Part shown: piece after piece, positions 1 through 10,619 of the stretch
How positions within the stretch are numbered: the first letter of the stretch is position 1
How the letters are laid out: every line of letters starts with the position of its first letter
Source: Amborella trichopoda
Lineage: Eukaryota > Streptophyta > Magnoliopsida > Amborellales > Amborellaceae
Assembly: GCF_000471905.2 (NCBI RefSeq)
Contig: NW_006500347.1
Coordinates: 2,392,680 to 2,456,679 of the forward strand
Direction of reading: 5' to 3'
Length of the DNA stretch: 64,000 nucleotides
The notes under the pieces: model-generated
The model's input: only the letters and a program-made list of their open reading frames with translations
What the model was told of the DNA's origin: nothing
The model's database searches: none
Program-made: the position numbers and the translations under genes

Positions 1-1390
1 ACACACTCTAGCCTCCTCTCTCTCTCTCTTATTTCCTCTCTCTCTCTCTAGGTGGCACGCCACCCCTATAAGGATATTGGGTGGCACACACCACTCAAAA
101 AGAAGAGGGGAGAGAAGGGGCATGCCCATTACTAGACTAAGCTGGGGTGCCACTCAGTGGTATGCCCCAAGGTTTAAAATGGGTCTAAGAAACCCTATTT
201 GTGACTCATGCTCTGAGCCCTATATATTTCAGATAAGGAGGTTCCAAAGGTGCTTCCCAGTTCAAATTGATGGATTCAATAGGATCTAAGGATCAAGTAC
301 ACCATCAGTCAGGGGATCGAGTGTGTGTGCTAAGTCCTAAGGGGGTAACCCTTAAGCAATATTTTAGTAAGTCTTCCCAGATTTATTTATTTTGATGTTC
401 CTTATTGCTAGTTCTTTCCTAAGGAGTTCATTTTTAAATAAAGTTTTTTTTGGGGGGCATTAAGATTTAAAAGATCCCAGAGTGCAGTAGGTTTATTTCT
501 GCATCACATTGTTGCATTTGTAAGTAGAAATTCTAGCTTTTATTAAAGAAAATAAAGAAATTTTTTAAAATTTATGCTCTGGAATTCTACACAGCCACAC
601 CTTTCATTTAAGTTTTGTTAGCCACAGGGTCAATAGAACAATATTAGCCAAAGTTCTAAAAATCACCGATCCGAAATGAAATCACCTGATCTGAATCGAA
701 AAATGGTGGGGCTGATTCCCATTAAAGATCGCGAGCCAGCCAGTTCCCCCCCCCCCCCCGCCCCCCCTGAACCAACCTGATCCCTCGACCGATTCTGTCA
801 AACCAGAGACCGCACAACTAGCCTACCTTAAATTTTATTTTTTTTCTTAAAATTTTATTTTTTCTAGTCTATTTTTATTTGGTGATTTTTTATCATTTAA
901 AGACGGGTTGCAAAGGGACACAACCCTTTTCTCGTAAACAGGAACCATGCATGGACTACCCCATGTGGGTCTAAAGCTCACTTTCCTCTAAACATATTGT
1001 ACATTATTCTACATGTTCATTTCGTAGATCTAAAACTCTGAAGTAGTTCAATGTTACTTGGTATATGTTATATCGTCATTCTCCATTCTTGGTGACGAAC
1101 AATAGGGATATAGGTAAGCAAGGGTATACGTAAAATTCATATGTTGTTTTACAAATAAGAAATTCTAATCAAAATTAAACACTATTATTAACGAGACAGA
1201 CATACCATGGGCACAATGTGCAGTAGTGACACCCAAATCAAGAGCCACCACATTCAAGAGTGACCCTTCCTTTCTTTTCTTTTCCCATCACCACGTTCAA
1301 AGCATGCCAAAATAAAATCGAGCCCAACTAGAAGCTTAGACCGGTGCTGGGAAAAGAAAATAAATGATTTAGAAAAATAAAGCAAAAGCA
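1..1390. other. Gene-free repeat-rich left flank
   Basis: No coding region is supported here. Visible landmarks are CT-rich runs at about 10-50, a poly-C tract at 746-767 interrupted by one G, and AT-rich unique-looking DNA. The short open frame at 77-289 has no recognisable domain. The stretch around 650-800 has repeated GATC/GAATC-type words like those at hAT-MITE ends elsewhere in the window, but no matching pair of ends was found. Confidence 0.5.
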
Positions 1391-1545
1391 AGGTTTTAAA
1401 AAACAGGCCGCCCAGGGATTTAAAAAATAGGCCACCTAGTGCCTAAGTGCCCAAGAGACCTCAGCTCACATGCCTAGGCCTATGCACCCCAGTCTGGGCG
1501 GCTGTACTTGGGCAGGCCCCCATGGCCGTGAGCCTTTTTTTTAAC
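1391..1545. repeat. Fragment of GC-rich CCTAGGCG-type hAT-like repeat
   Basis: The fragment starts with a T/A-rich end (GGTTTTAAAAAACAGG) and continues with GCCGCCCAGG and CCTAGGC words. The same vocabulary marks the elements at 32797, 45486 and 52995. The DNA after it (1560-1700, CCCCAAAA-rich and then CATAAACCCTAAATC) resembles the inner region of those elements. No second end or target duplication was found, so this is a decayed or partial copy. Confidence 0.4.
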
Positions 1546-3480
1546 TTTTAAAGAAGCCCAAAAGGGCAAAAGGGGTAATTTTGACCCCCAAAAAAGTACA
1601 AATAGATTAGAGGGGTTATTTTCAACCCCCAAAATTAAAAGAACACTTCCATAAACCCTAAATCTCTTAGCTATACTTATTTCTGAGAATCAAAAGTATT
1701 TTTTGTGGTTTGAAGAAGCATCCTAAACTTTTCTTTTCTCATTGGAATTATTTTTGGGGTAGTATTGGAGGTTGGAGAGTTGGAGTCCATCCTATTATGG
1801 AACATGGAGATTTGGAGACTATTATTAATACATAGACTAAACTTCTTACTTTGTAAAATTTTCTATGATTTGAATTTTAAAATTTTGAACAAGTTTATTC
1901 TTAACATGTAATATGTTTGTATTGAAAAAATATGTTACAATACATACAAACTGCAATAAATTACTAAATTGACACATTTATATGCATATATGTGCGTTTG
2001 GACAGCACATATATGTATAAATCTAAAGCATTCATACTACAAAGCACCTGAGGTTCTGAGCGCCAAGCTGGGCCACCCAGCATTTTTTGAAAAATTGAGC
2101 AAAAGAAAATTTAACGGTGGATTAGACCAATGTAGCGACAGAGATGGCTTAAAATTTTTTAAATCGCCATTAAATTTTATGGTCGGATCTGGCCGATCTA
2201 GAATTTGATGAAAATGAAGCATAAATTTATCGGCCTGTTAGAAAAAATGATAAGATGGAGAGTTAAAAACTTCTATCTTGATCATACGGAGAATTAAAAA
2301 AACTTTTGCTTTGATCAAGAAACACCCAAGCATGAAATAGGTTCTTAGTGTTTACATATTTCCAATAAAAAAATGAAATCTACAATGCAATACCCCCATT
2401 TTCTTTAGAAACATAAGAAACAGTTTTTAAGAAATTTAAGTGATTTTTTTATCTAACCGATCCGACCAATTTTCCAGATGGGCCATCTGGGTCACCAATC
2501 CGTTTTTTTTTTTTTAAAAAAATATTGGTATTAGACCTAATTGAATCAGGACCAATCTAGCTGCTCAATGTTTGATTTTAAAAATTTGTTCTATAAATCT
2601 AATGGACCTGAAATTTTGAGGGTATCCGCATCTCACCATCTCCAACTAGAGTATATGCACACAAAAATTAAAATGACCAACATATCCCCACTCTTGTCAT
2701 ACTCCCAATATTTCAAGTCATATAGACTTGTAAAAAGAAAGTATTAAAAACCAAACAATGTCCAAACAATGCCGATCATAAGACTTGTCAAGATTTAACC
2801 TGAGCAGTAGGGCTAAAATTGTTCCATACTTGGGCTACCAAAAATATTTTCTATGTGTGAGTGTATGTATAGAGCCCCTGAGTACTTGAAAGATTCATGA
2901 AACAAAAGAATTGCAGTCGCTAGATCCGTTATGGCAATATTTTCCTTCACATTCTTCTAAAGGATGACCAAAATGACTCAATTCTTTAATTCTCAAACAT
3001 ATCCAATAGTTACATTGCATGGTATCCCTTTATACGATGGGAAAGCCATGACAATGTTTTGGGCCCTACTTAAAGAAAACTGAGACTCCGCCACAACAAA
3101 TCTACGTATCCAAGATGTAGAAAATTAGTTCAACTATTAAGACAATTGAAATGGCGGCCAACCTTACAGTTACAGTTATGCATAACTAGAACTCAAAAGA
3201 TGCAGACAATCAATGAAATGAAGCATTAGAATGTAAAATGACCACACATTGTGCAACTGCCAAAATAAACTTTACCAGCAAATATAGGAAACTTACTTTG
3301 ATCCACAAAAATATCCCGAGAGACATAAGCAGAAGTAAATTGGATGAAAGCTTTGAAGCATCTTAAAGTTGCTGAATATAATCATCAAGACATAGAACCC
3401 GATTCCTTTTTTTGGAGAATTCAGCTTGATAAAGAAATGTTATCACCTCATTCTCTCATAGTGAAAAATAGTAGAGTCTA
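1546..3480. other. Gene-free AT-rich stretch
   Basis: No supported gene. If the SM-ATX gene on the minus strand is complete, its remaining 3' exons should lie here or further left. I looked for PAM2, LsmAD or further exon-like segments on the minus strand and found none I could defend. Short runs of transposon-like words (GATCCGACC-type at 2170-2200 and 2450-2500) suggest decayed hAT MITEs. Confidence 0.4.
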
Positions 3481-3555
3481 TTATATGGATACAAATCCAA
3501 GTATATGCATGTAACCAATGAAAGCAAACCTATTTAAGATGTCAAATACAATTAC

Positions 3556-5563
3556 CTGCATCGAGCAACTGTTATTCATCACTTCAATTTCATGACCCAT
3601 TTCCAAAGGTTTTGAAGCAGTACTTCTCAATTCTATTTCCTTATCAAGTTTTGCAAATGCATTGTTCTCCAATTTATGTTTCAGATCTGAAATGGCAGTA
3701 TTTTCATCTATGTGGTGCAAGTTCCTGAGGATATTCAATTGTAAACAAAGTTAATCACCCATTTATATTACAGAGCTAACAATAAATATTTAGACCAAGA
3801 AGTGAAAACCAGGAAGATCAACTTCACATGTAAATAAGTCGTAATAAATCACTGGCTATCATATTGGATCTCCGTGCTAGTCATACATTGTGTTTATAAA
3901 TCATGTACATTTCATGTGCATCAAATTTGAAATATGATTCCTTCAAAACCTAGTGGAACTATCTCTATCGACAATTAAACACACTGGTTAGATCACTATT
4001 GACAAGTGCAATAAACCTTGCAGGGGGAATCCTTCGGTTAAGAAACAATTTTGCTTTAATGTTAGTTAAGAGACTTTAGAAACACATTCAGGTCAGTCAC
4101 TTACTCATCCGAGCCATTTGAAAGGGTAGTCTCTAGTGCAGAGTTTTGAATTGCACCATTGTCAAAGTTTGGCACATCTGCTCCGTTCTCAGATTCATTA
4201 AGGCAAGATTGAGCACTGACAGACCCAATCATAACTTCTGCATTTTCACCACCTACGCTATCAAAAAGTCCATCTGCAGGTAGTGGAATATCCTAAGAAT
4301 AAACCAAAAATAAATGAAATTAAGCAGCAATAAATATCATGCAATGCAAAATAAAATAACCACAACATCATGCTCCTAACCTTTGCCAGCACTTGAACAA
4401 GGTCTTTGGAGAGAACAACCAAAGTATTTATAAGAGGACTTCTTCGTAAGTTCACATTGATTTTTCCTTTCCTAACCATCCTCGCGTTTTTCAGTACAAT
4501 CCCTGTAATAAAATAAACAGTACGATAAGATATAGACAGAAGAAATAAACAAATGGCAAAATGAGCCCAATCCATTAGAATCATACCACCAGATTTTCAT
4601 TGTTTCAATAGAACAAATGTTTTCTTATCAAGAAAAACCAGACGGAGAAAATGCGAGAAGCTATTTAGAAAAACAAATGTATGATCAACCTAAGGAAAAC
4701 ATGAGTCGCCATATTTTCACATAAGCATTTCAATATAGAATCACAACTTGATTTGGGCAAGAATAAGATGAGAAAATGCAAATTTACAACACATTTGATC
4801 ATATCTGAAACAAGTAATGACTCCCAGTGATCACACAAGAAGATCACTGAGAAATTACCATAGAAGTCAATAAACATAAACTCCAAATACATACCATAAT
4901 GAGACCACGTTGGACATAACCACACTTGTAGAAAACCAAAAGACTAGATTCAATACTCAAGGTGAAAATATGAAAATTCTTTTGATGGGGAAAGAAATAA
5001 AGTAAATACACAAAGAGTGTGATAGCACAAACGACCCACAATAGTCATATACCCACCTAAGATCTCTACCTCACGATCACTGTAAGAACAATAAAAGTAT
5101 CAAATTGTCTAGCATTTCATATTTTAAGGCAATTTATAATTTATAAAACTGATGGGTTCAGGATCAAAATGAGACAATAATTCCAGCATCAATCCCAAAT
5201 GTTCATGTCAAGATTACACGCGCCCACAACGAAAATATCCACACAGTATATGGAAAAACCAAACACGAAAACATAAAAACAAGAAAACAAAAATAAACGA
5301 AAATTTCTTAGATGGAGAAAAACATAATTGACGACAAGCAGAGATCGGAATGAAAGAATACCATATTCCTTGTGAACAGAAGCAGTGTGAAAGATCCCAT
5401 CATAAATGGAGCCATCTTTGACCTGGACTTGAACAGGCAAGCCTATGAGGCACATTGTGATCAACAATAGATCATCTCTCGGTCTCCCTGTGCACTTGAT
5501 CCTCGCATCCTTGGTTGCTGAAACCATTCCCATTCCCATTCCCATTCCCATTCCCATTCCCAT
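3556..5563 (-). CDS. SM-ATX (ataxin-2-like) PABP-interacting protein, 5' part
   Basis: Four exons on the minus strand join in frame: 5563-5362, 4502-4381, 4292-4105 and 3724-3556, each bounded by GT/AG. The product begins with a Met-Gly repeat and then an SM-ATX domain: TMCLIGLPVQVQVKDGSIY, then GIFHTASVHKEYG continuing across intron 1 into GIVLKNARM, and then a LVVLSKDLVQVLAK segment. This Sm-like fold occurs in ataxin-2 and in plant PABP-interacting proteins (CID3/CID4 and relatives), which act in cytoplasmic mRNA metabolism. The later exons are acidic and low in complexity. After the donor at 3555 (CAG|GTAATT) no LsmAD or PAM2 exon is recognisable, so the gene is either truncated here or continues beyond the window across a long intron. 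No frameshift or stop occurs in the four exons. A candidate fifth exon near 3393-3305 could not be joined in frame. The exact subfamily is inferred. Confidence 0.68.
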
Positions 5564-5566
5564 TCC
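5525..5566 (-). repeat. Hexanucleotide (GGAATG)n repeat carrying the start codon
   Basis: Seven perfect CATTCC units on the plus strand read as GGAATG on the minus strand. Each supplies an in-frame ATG, so the SM-ATX protein starts with an alternating Met-Gly run of variable length. The last ATG, next to VSATKD, may be the ancestral start. Confidence 0.85.
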
Positions 5567-5830
5567 CCCTCCCTCTTCGCTCTGTGCTCGCCCTAAAGCT
5601 CTGAAATGACTGGGTGCCTTTTTGTTAGAGAGACAGAGAAGTGGAGAGAGAGAGAAGAGAGGAGAGAGGAGAGGGAAAACCTAATGGAAATTCTTCCGTA
5701 AAGTGGAGAGCGTTAAAAATGAAGGTTCGTAGTCAAGGAGGGAAAAGGAGAGAGGAGTTAATATTTCGAGTAGTGAGAGAGGGAAACTAAGCAAGTGGGA
5801 AATTGACGGAGGGGCTAGTAGCCGAAGGTA
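5567..5830 (-). promoter_or_regulatory. GA-rich leader/promoter region of the SM-ATX gene
   Basis: Upstream of the start codons the DNA is strongly purine-rich on the plus strand (GAGAGAGAGA runs at about 5630-5675), i.e. CT-rich on the coding minus strand. CT-rich leaders are common in plant housekeeping genes and one also precedes the helicase gene at 63342. No clear TATA box was chosen. Confidence 0.4.
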
Positions 5831-5944
5831 GGGGTGGGTCGGGTCCGGTCGGGTCAGATTGGGTTAAGTCAATCTGATTGATCAATTGGGTCGGGATGGC
5901 TCCAGGTCTATATATAAAATATATATATTACGGGTTATATACAA

Positions 5945-6050
5945 CAGACCATTTACCTTCTTGTTCTTCTTTTGGGTAATTTAGTGGGGAAGAGGCCTCT
6001 ACCAGTTTTTTTTAAGTAAGAGTTAGATTTTTTAAGGTGTAAATACTTAG
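5945..6050. repeat. Single unit of the ~52-bp minisatellite seen at 10018
   Basis: Contains TTACCTTCTTGTTCTTCTT, GGGTAATTTAGTGGGGAA and a GTAAGAGTTAGATTTTT tail. These match the array at 10018-10249 and its right flank at 10255-10290. The same sequence therefore lies on both sides of the retroelement block 6618-9915. Confidence 0.6.
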
Positions 6051-6378
6051 AATAGCAAAACTCATTACATTTGTCGAGAAATACGAAATTATATGGATAT
6101 AATCTTGTATATTTTTACCAATTCTATCGTTTTTTTATGGATTCTTATACGAAGCTTTTATATATGTGTACGGATAATCCCTTATCATTTCGTCCAATAT
6201 GAATAGTTCTTCTCATTTTATGAATCTTTCAAGAACGTTATTTTCTTGAAGTTCATTCAAGAAAGTTTTGTATTGGTTGGTATTCCACCAATTTGTAACG
6301 TAAGGTTCCAAACTTTTATTAAATGATAGAGAAATTCCCGAGGGCATATGGCAAGGAAGTCAATGATTTCTTTTTGGC

Positions 6379-6535
6379 CACTTCTAATATGGGAATTGTT
6401 AATGAACCTGATTCATTCGTCGACTCTATATGATGTTTGGATGAAACATGAGTTATTTTTTTCCACTTCTAATCTTGTTAATGAACCTGATTCATTCGTC
6501 GACTCTATCTGATATTTGGATGAAACATGAGTTTT
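6379..6535. repeat. Tandem duplication, ~85-bp period
   Basis: The segment beginning CACTTCTAAT and containing GTTAATGAACCTGATTC, CGTCGACTCTAT and GGATGAAACATGAGTT occurs at 6379 and again at 6464 with a few substitutions. It directly precedes the duplicated LTR start. Confidence 0.75.
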
Positions 6536-6537
6536 AT

Positions 6538-6617
6538 AATAAGGTATTGCACCTGTTGGAATATAGATATCTCGAGTTCATATTGATATATATTAACTCA
6601 TAATAAGGTATCGCACC
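6538..6617. repeat. Partial duplication of the LTR start and its flank
   Basis: ATAAGGTATTGCACC followed by about 45 bp of LTR start (TGTTGGAATATAGATATC) precedes a second ATAAGGTATCGCACC and the full LTR at 6618. It looks like a local slippage duplication across the insertion junction, roughly 62 bp. Confidence 0.65.
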
Positions 6618-6910
6618 TGTTGGGATATAGATATCTCGGGTTCATATTGATATACATTATTATAGATGTATATGTATATATCTCTTGATAAGGTTAGGTA
6701 TTATCATACCATAATTATCTTATCTAATTGTGTGATTGTCCTCTCTATATAAAGGTACTTTTGATGTAAAGATTCATCAAAAATAATGAAGATGTAGCCA
6801 TTGGGCTTTAGATCCGTAGACGTAAGGCTTCGGCCCGAACCACGTAAATCTTGTGTTATCTATGTTCTCTCTTCTTCTCTCTCCATTCTATGCTCCCACA
6901 AATTCTAATA
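6618..6910 (+). repeat. LTR A (5')
   Basis: Starts TGTTGGGATATAGATATC and ends just before TGGTATCGGAGC. It contains CTCTATATAAAGG, a likely TATA element, at about 6742-6755. It has no polypurine tract before it, so it is the 5' LTR. Confidence 0.75.
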
Positions 6911-6922
6911 TGGTATCGGAGC
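6911..6922 (+). other. Primer-binding site of copy 1
   Basis: TGGTATCGGAGC, one change from the tRNA-iMet complement TGGTATCAGAGC, directly 3' of LTR A. Confidence 0.7.
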
Positions 6923-7034
6923 AAAGTCACGATTTGTTTTTGGCTCCTGTTTCTAAGATTTTTGGTTCACGCTCATCGATTTGTTTTCGGCTCTTGTTTC
7001 TGAGGTCTTTGGTTCACGCTCATGTTTTTTATTT

Positions 7035-7510
7035 TCTGTTTCTAACATATTGGCTTCCATCCTCACAAGGACTAAACCCCACAACCATGGCTCTATCTGT
7101 TACACCATTCACCTGCATAACTATTGCATGTTAAAACCTATAAACTCCATATCCATGTCTCATTCCCGTTCCTTGTCTATACCGACCTCTGTACCTGTCC
7201 CTCGTGCCCAAGTCTCAATTCCATAGCCATCATTCTTACCATCAATCCAATCCCCTTCATATCTCCCACTTTCATAATAGTAATAAACCCCACTTCATGA
7301 GCTCCTCATTTGATGGTATTCACCTTCGTACATATCACTTTCATACATATTGCCATTACTGGTTAGCTTCTGGTTCTTCGGTCCTTCCATCATGGTGTTA
7401 GGGCCTTCCATCATGGTATTAGAAAACTGCTTCTGATTTTTCCATTTATAAGCAGCTGATTCTGTACCACGAGATCCTCTTAAAGAGGCAGAGATTAGAA
7501 AGCAAACCAT
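7035..7510 (-). pseudogene. Captured MORN-repeat protein fragment, copy 1
   Basis: On the minus strand, opposite to LTR transcription, the sequence encodes a run typical of plant MORN-motif proteins: ...KWKNQKQFSNTMMEG, NMYESDMYEGE, then after a stop at about 7295 GVYYYYESGRYEGDW, IDGKNDGYGIETWA, a frame change, RHGYGVYRF, YAGEW and a last CEDGS near 7050. MORN repeats (YEGxW/xxGxG) bind lipids or act as scaffolds. The stop and frameshifts make this a non-functional copy. No intron is visible within the homologous stretch, so capture through an mRNA intermediate is possible. A short open frame at 7761-7576 (minus) is conserved with copy 2 and may be the gene's leader or N-terminus; I do not recognise it. 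Confidence 0.72.
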
Positions 7511-7825
7511 TAAATGGAAGAAGAAAGAGAGAGGTCTTGTTAGAGAGAGACTGTGTTTGTGTTTTTATAGAGAGACTAGGAGAGAGAGAAAGATGAACCT
7601 GCAAGTTGCAGAGAGAAAGGAGATGGATGGAGTTTTTCGTTGCTCCATCTCGTGTGATGATCGAATTTTTCGTTATTCGAGCCCGGATGTTCCGATGTCC
7701 TGTTATTTCTTCTTGGTATATTGGGAAAAATATAAGGAGTTTTCTTTTGCAGAGAAAACAAAAAAAGAAGAGAGAGAGATAAAAATATCAGTTTTGTTTA
7801 GAGAGAGAAAGTTTATAGAAAGAAG

Positions 7826-8045
7826 AGAAACTTCTGAAGAAATAAGATCTTCAGAGAAGCCTATGAGGAGAGAAGATCTTCAGATAAGCCTCTTAAGAGA
7901 AAAGATCTTCAGAGAATCCTATGAAAAGAGAAAATCTTTAGATAAGCCTCTTAAGAGAGAAGATCTTCAGAGAAGCCTCTTAAGAGATAAGATCTTCAGA
8001 TAAGCCTCTGAAGAGAGAAGATCTTTAGAGAAGAAAGTAGAGAGC
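7826..8045 (+). repeat. AGATCTTCAGA minisatellite, copy 1
   Basis: About seven degenerate units of 28-30 bp around AGATCTTCAGAGAAGCCT and CTTAAGAGAG. The unit contains the palindrome AGATCT. The open frame on the plus strand (about 7557-8003) is a by-product of the repeat having no stop in one frame. Confidence 0.8.
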
Positions 8046-8161
8046 CCAATAAAGGTTGTTTCTTGGAAGTCCATGGTAACCTGTGAATTTTTTTTTTTAC
8101 AATTTAGTATTGTTCAAACTCGAGCTGTTTTGTTTCAAATAATGTTGAGTTTGAGGGGGAG

Positions 8162-8444
8162 TGTTGGGATATAGATATTTCAGGTTCATATTAACATACA
8201 TCATTATGGATGTACATGTATATATCTCTTGATAAAGTTAGGTATTATCATACCATAATTATCTTTTCTAATTGTGTGATTGTCCTCTATATATGGAAGT
8301 ACTTTTAATGTAAAGATTCATAAAAAATAATGAAGATGTAACCATTGGGCTTTGGATTAGTGGACATAAGGCTTCGGCCTGAACCACGTAAATCTTGTGT
8401 TATCTCTGTTCTCTCTCAATTCTATGCTCCCACGAATTCTAATA
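8162..8444 (+). repeat. LTR B (shared middle LTR)
   Basis: Begins TGTTGGGATATAGATATT after the polypurine tract GAGGGGGAG and ends before TGGTATCAAAGC at 8445. It is the 3' LTR of copy 1 and the 5' LTR of copy 2. Confidence 0.75.
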
Positions 8445-8574
8445 TGGTATCAAAGCAACGTCACGATTTGTTTCTGGCTCCTGTTTCTAAGATTTTTGAT
8501 TCACACTCATTGATTTGTTTCTGGCTCCTGTTTCTGAGGTTTTTGGTTCACGCTCATGTTTATGATTTTCTGTT

Positions 8575-9010
8575 TCTAACGTATCGGCTTCCATCCTCAC
8601 AGGACTAAACCCCACAGCCATGGCTCTGTCCATTACACCGTTCACCTGCATAACTATTCCATGTTAAAACCTATAAATTCCATATCCATGTCTCATTCCT
8701 GTTCCTTGTCTATACTGACCTCTGTACCTACTCCCTTGTGCCCAAGTCTCAATTCCATAGCCATCATACTTACCATCAATCTAATCCCCTTCATATCTCC
8801 CACTTTCATAATAGTAATAAACCCCACTCCTGAGCTCCTCATTTGATGGAATTCGCCTTCATACATATCGCCTTCGTACATATTGCCATTATTGGTTAGC
8901 TTCTGGTTCTTGGGGCCTTCCATCATGCCGTTAGGCCCTTCCATCATGGTGTTAGAAAACTACTCCTGGTTTTCCATTTATAAGCAGCGGGTTTTGTGCC
9001 GCGAGATCCT
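8575..9010 (-). pseudogene. Captured MORN-repeat protein fragment, copy 2
   Basis: This is the same antisense host fragment as at 7035-7510. It reads FSNTMMEGPNGMMEG, NMYEGDMYEGEFHQMRSS, then a RYEGD-stop-IDGKYDGYGIETWA stretch in which the Trp codon is TAG, then GVYRF and YAGEW-like remnants. Some positions are closer to the expected MORN consensus than in copy 1 (GKYDGYG, MYEGD) and others are worse, so the two copies have drifted independently since duplication. Confidence 0.7.
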
Positions 9011-9369
9011 CTTAGAGAGGCAGAGATTGAGAAAGCAAACCATTAACTGGAAGAAGAAAGAGAGAGGTTGTGTTAAAGAGAGTCTGTGTTTGTGTTTTTA
9101 GAGATAGAGTAGGAGAGAGAAAAAGGGGAACATGTAAGTTGTAGAGAGAGAGGAGATGGATGGAGTTTTTTGTTGCTCCATCTCGTGTGATGATCGAGTT
9201 TTTCGTTACTCGAGCCCGGATGTTGCGATGGCCTGTTATTTCTTCTTGGTGTATTGGAAAAAATATAAGGAGCTTTCTTTTGCAGAGAAAACAAAAGAAG
9301 AAGAGAGAGAGAGATAAAAATATCAGTTTTTTTAAAGAGAGAAAGTTTATAGAAAGAAAAGAAACCGCT

Positions 9370-9580
9370 GAAGAGAGAAGATCTTCAGAGAGCCTATGAA
9401 GATAGAAGATCTTCAGAGAAGCTTCTGAAGAGAACAGATCTTCCGAGAAGCCTATGAAGAGAGAAAATTTTCAGATAAGCCTCTTAAGAGAGAAGATCTT
9501 CAGAGAAGCCTCTTAAGAGATAAGATCTTCCGATAAGCCTTTGAAGAGAGAAGATCTTCAGAGAAGAAAGTAGAGAGCAT
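9370..9580 (+). repeat. AGATCTTCAGA minisatellite, copy 2
   Basis: Same 28-30-bp unit as 7826-8045, about seven units, with AGATCTTCAGAG and GAAGCCTCTTAAGAG. Confidence 0.8.
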
Positions 9581-9649
9581 TTTTTTACAATTTAATATTG
9601 TTCAAACTTGAGCTGCTTTGTTTCAAATAATTTTGAGTTTGAGGGGGAG

Positions 9650-9915
9650 TGTTGGGATATAGATATCTCGGTTCATGTTGACATACATCATTATGGATGT
9701 ACATGTATAAATCTCTTGATAAGGTTAGGTATTATCATACCATAATTAGCTTTTCTAATTGTGTGATTGTCCTCTATATATAGATATACTTTTGATGTAA
9801 AGATACATAAAAAATAGTGAAGATGTAGCTATTGGGCTTTGAATCTGTGGACGTAAGGCTTCGGCCTGAACCACATAAATCTTGTGTTATCTCTGTTCTC
9901 TGTTCTTTTCTCTCC
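9650..9915 (+). repeat. LTR C (3')
   Basis: Begins TGTTGGGATATAGATATC after GAGGGGGAG and follows LTRs A and B up to about GTTATCTCTGTTCTCT. After that it diverges into a locally duplicated TCTCTCCATATT sequence, so the exact 3' end is uncertain. Confidence 0.7.
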
Positions 9916-10017
9916 ATATTATATTGTGTTTAATCTCTCTCCATATTGTATTGTGTTTAATTTTTTAATCATTACTTGTCTTGACACTAAGTAGATTAAG
10001 AGTTAGAGTTTTGAAGG

Positions 10018-10249
10018 TGTTAGTGGTATATAATGAAACCATTTACCTTCTTCTTCCTTTTTAGTAATTCAGTGGGGAAAGTAGGCCCCTACCCTTCCTC
10101 TTCTTTTTTTTGGTAATTCAGTGCGGAAATAAAGTAGGCCCCTACCTTTCTTCTTCTTTTTTTTTTGGTAATTCAATGGGGAAAGTAGGCCCCTACCCTT
10201 CTTCTTCTTTTTTTTTTTGGTAATTCAGTGGGGAAGATAGGCCCCTACC
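10018..10249. repeat. Minisatellite, four units of ~52 bp
   Basis: Four tandem copies of a unit with a pyrimidine run (CCTTCTTCTTCTTTTT), GGTAATTCAGTGGGGAAA and TAGGCCCCTACC. One diverged copy lies at 5945, left of the retroelement. Confidence 0.85.
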
Positions 10250-10619
10250 AATTTATTTAAGTAGATTAGGAGTTAGATTTTTGAAGATATTAGTGGGGTG
10301 GTGTTGTTGATAGGGATGGAAACCATAATGTGGTTGTGAGGATGCTACCACAACGACCCTATCACATTTACTTACACCCATCCAATGTGAAATTTGATAA
10401 CTTGGATGTGTCACAAAGTTCGAGAAAAATTATTTTACAATTTGAGCTTGGTCAATGGAATAATTGCAGCCACCAAATTACACATACAATGGTCAAGATT
10501 AATGTGACCACCTTGTCCCAAAGGTAAATGATCTCATTCTATATTTTCCCATGTATCTTATATAATATATCTATCTACTACATATTAAGTGAGAGAAGTT
10601 TGCCTTCTCTTTTTCCGAC
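10250..10619. other. Gene-free stretch with an unclassified open frame
   Basis: A 65-codon plus-strand frame at 10330-10527 shows no domain I recognise, and no splice-joined partner was found. Nothing else is supported. Confidence 0.35.

Larger units (their letters stand above)
6618..9915 (+). mobile_element. Tandem non-autonomous Copia-like LTR element carrying a captured MORN gene piece
   Basis: Three related LTRs (6618-6910, 8162-8444, 9650-about 9915) separate two internal regions of about 1.2 kb. LTRs A and B are followed at once by primer-binding-like TGGTATCGGAGC and TGGTATCAAAGC. LTRs B and C are preceded by the polypurine tract TTTGAGGGGGAG before TGTTGGG. This is a classic LTR-internal-LTR layout doubled by sharing the middle LTR, as expected from unequal recombination. 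The internal regions encode no gag, protease, integrase or RT, so the element is non-autonomous. Each internal region instead carries an antisense fragment of a host MORN-repeat gene and a 28-30-bp minisatellite. Differences between the LTRs are scattered, so the array is not very recent. Confidence 0.8.

Noticed and set aside
77..289. 70-codon open frame at the left edge
   Set aside because: No recognisable domain, and the sequence looks like degraded repeat DNA.
5826..5925. GGGTCGGGTCCGGTCGGG as a separate element upstream of the SM-ATX gene
   Set aside because: It resembles one end of the element around 61926-63085, but no second end was found within a plausible distance.
7557..8003. 148-codon plus-strand frame in the retroelement
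   Set aside because: Most of it is the translated AGATCTTCAGA minisatellite; the open frame follows from the repeat having no stop, and the equivalent frame in copy 2 is broken.
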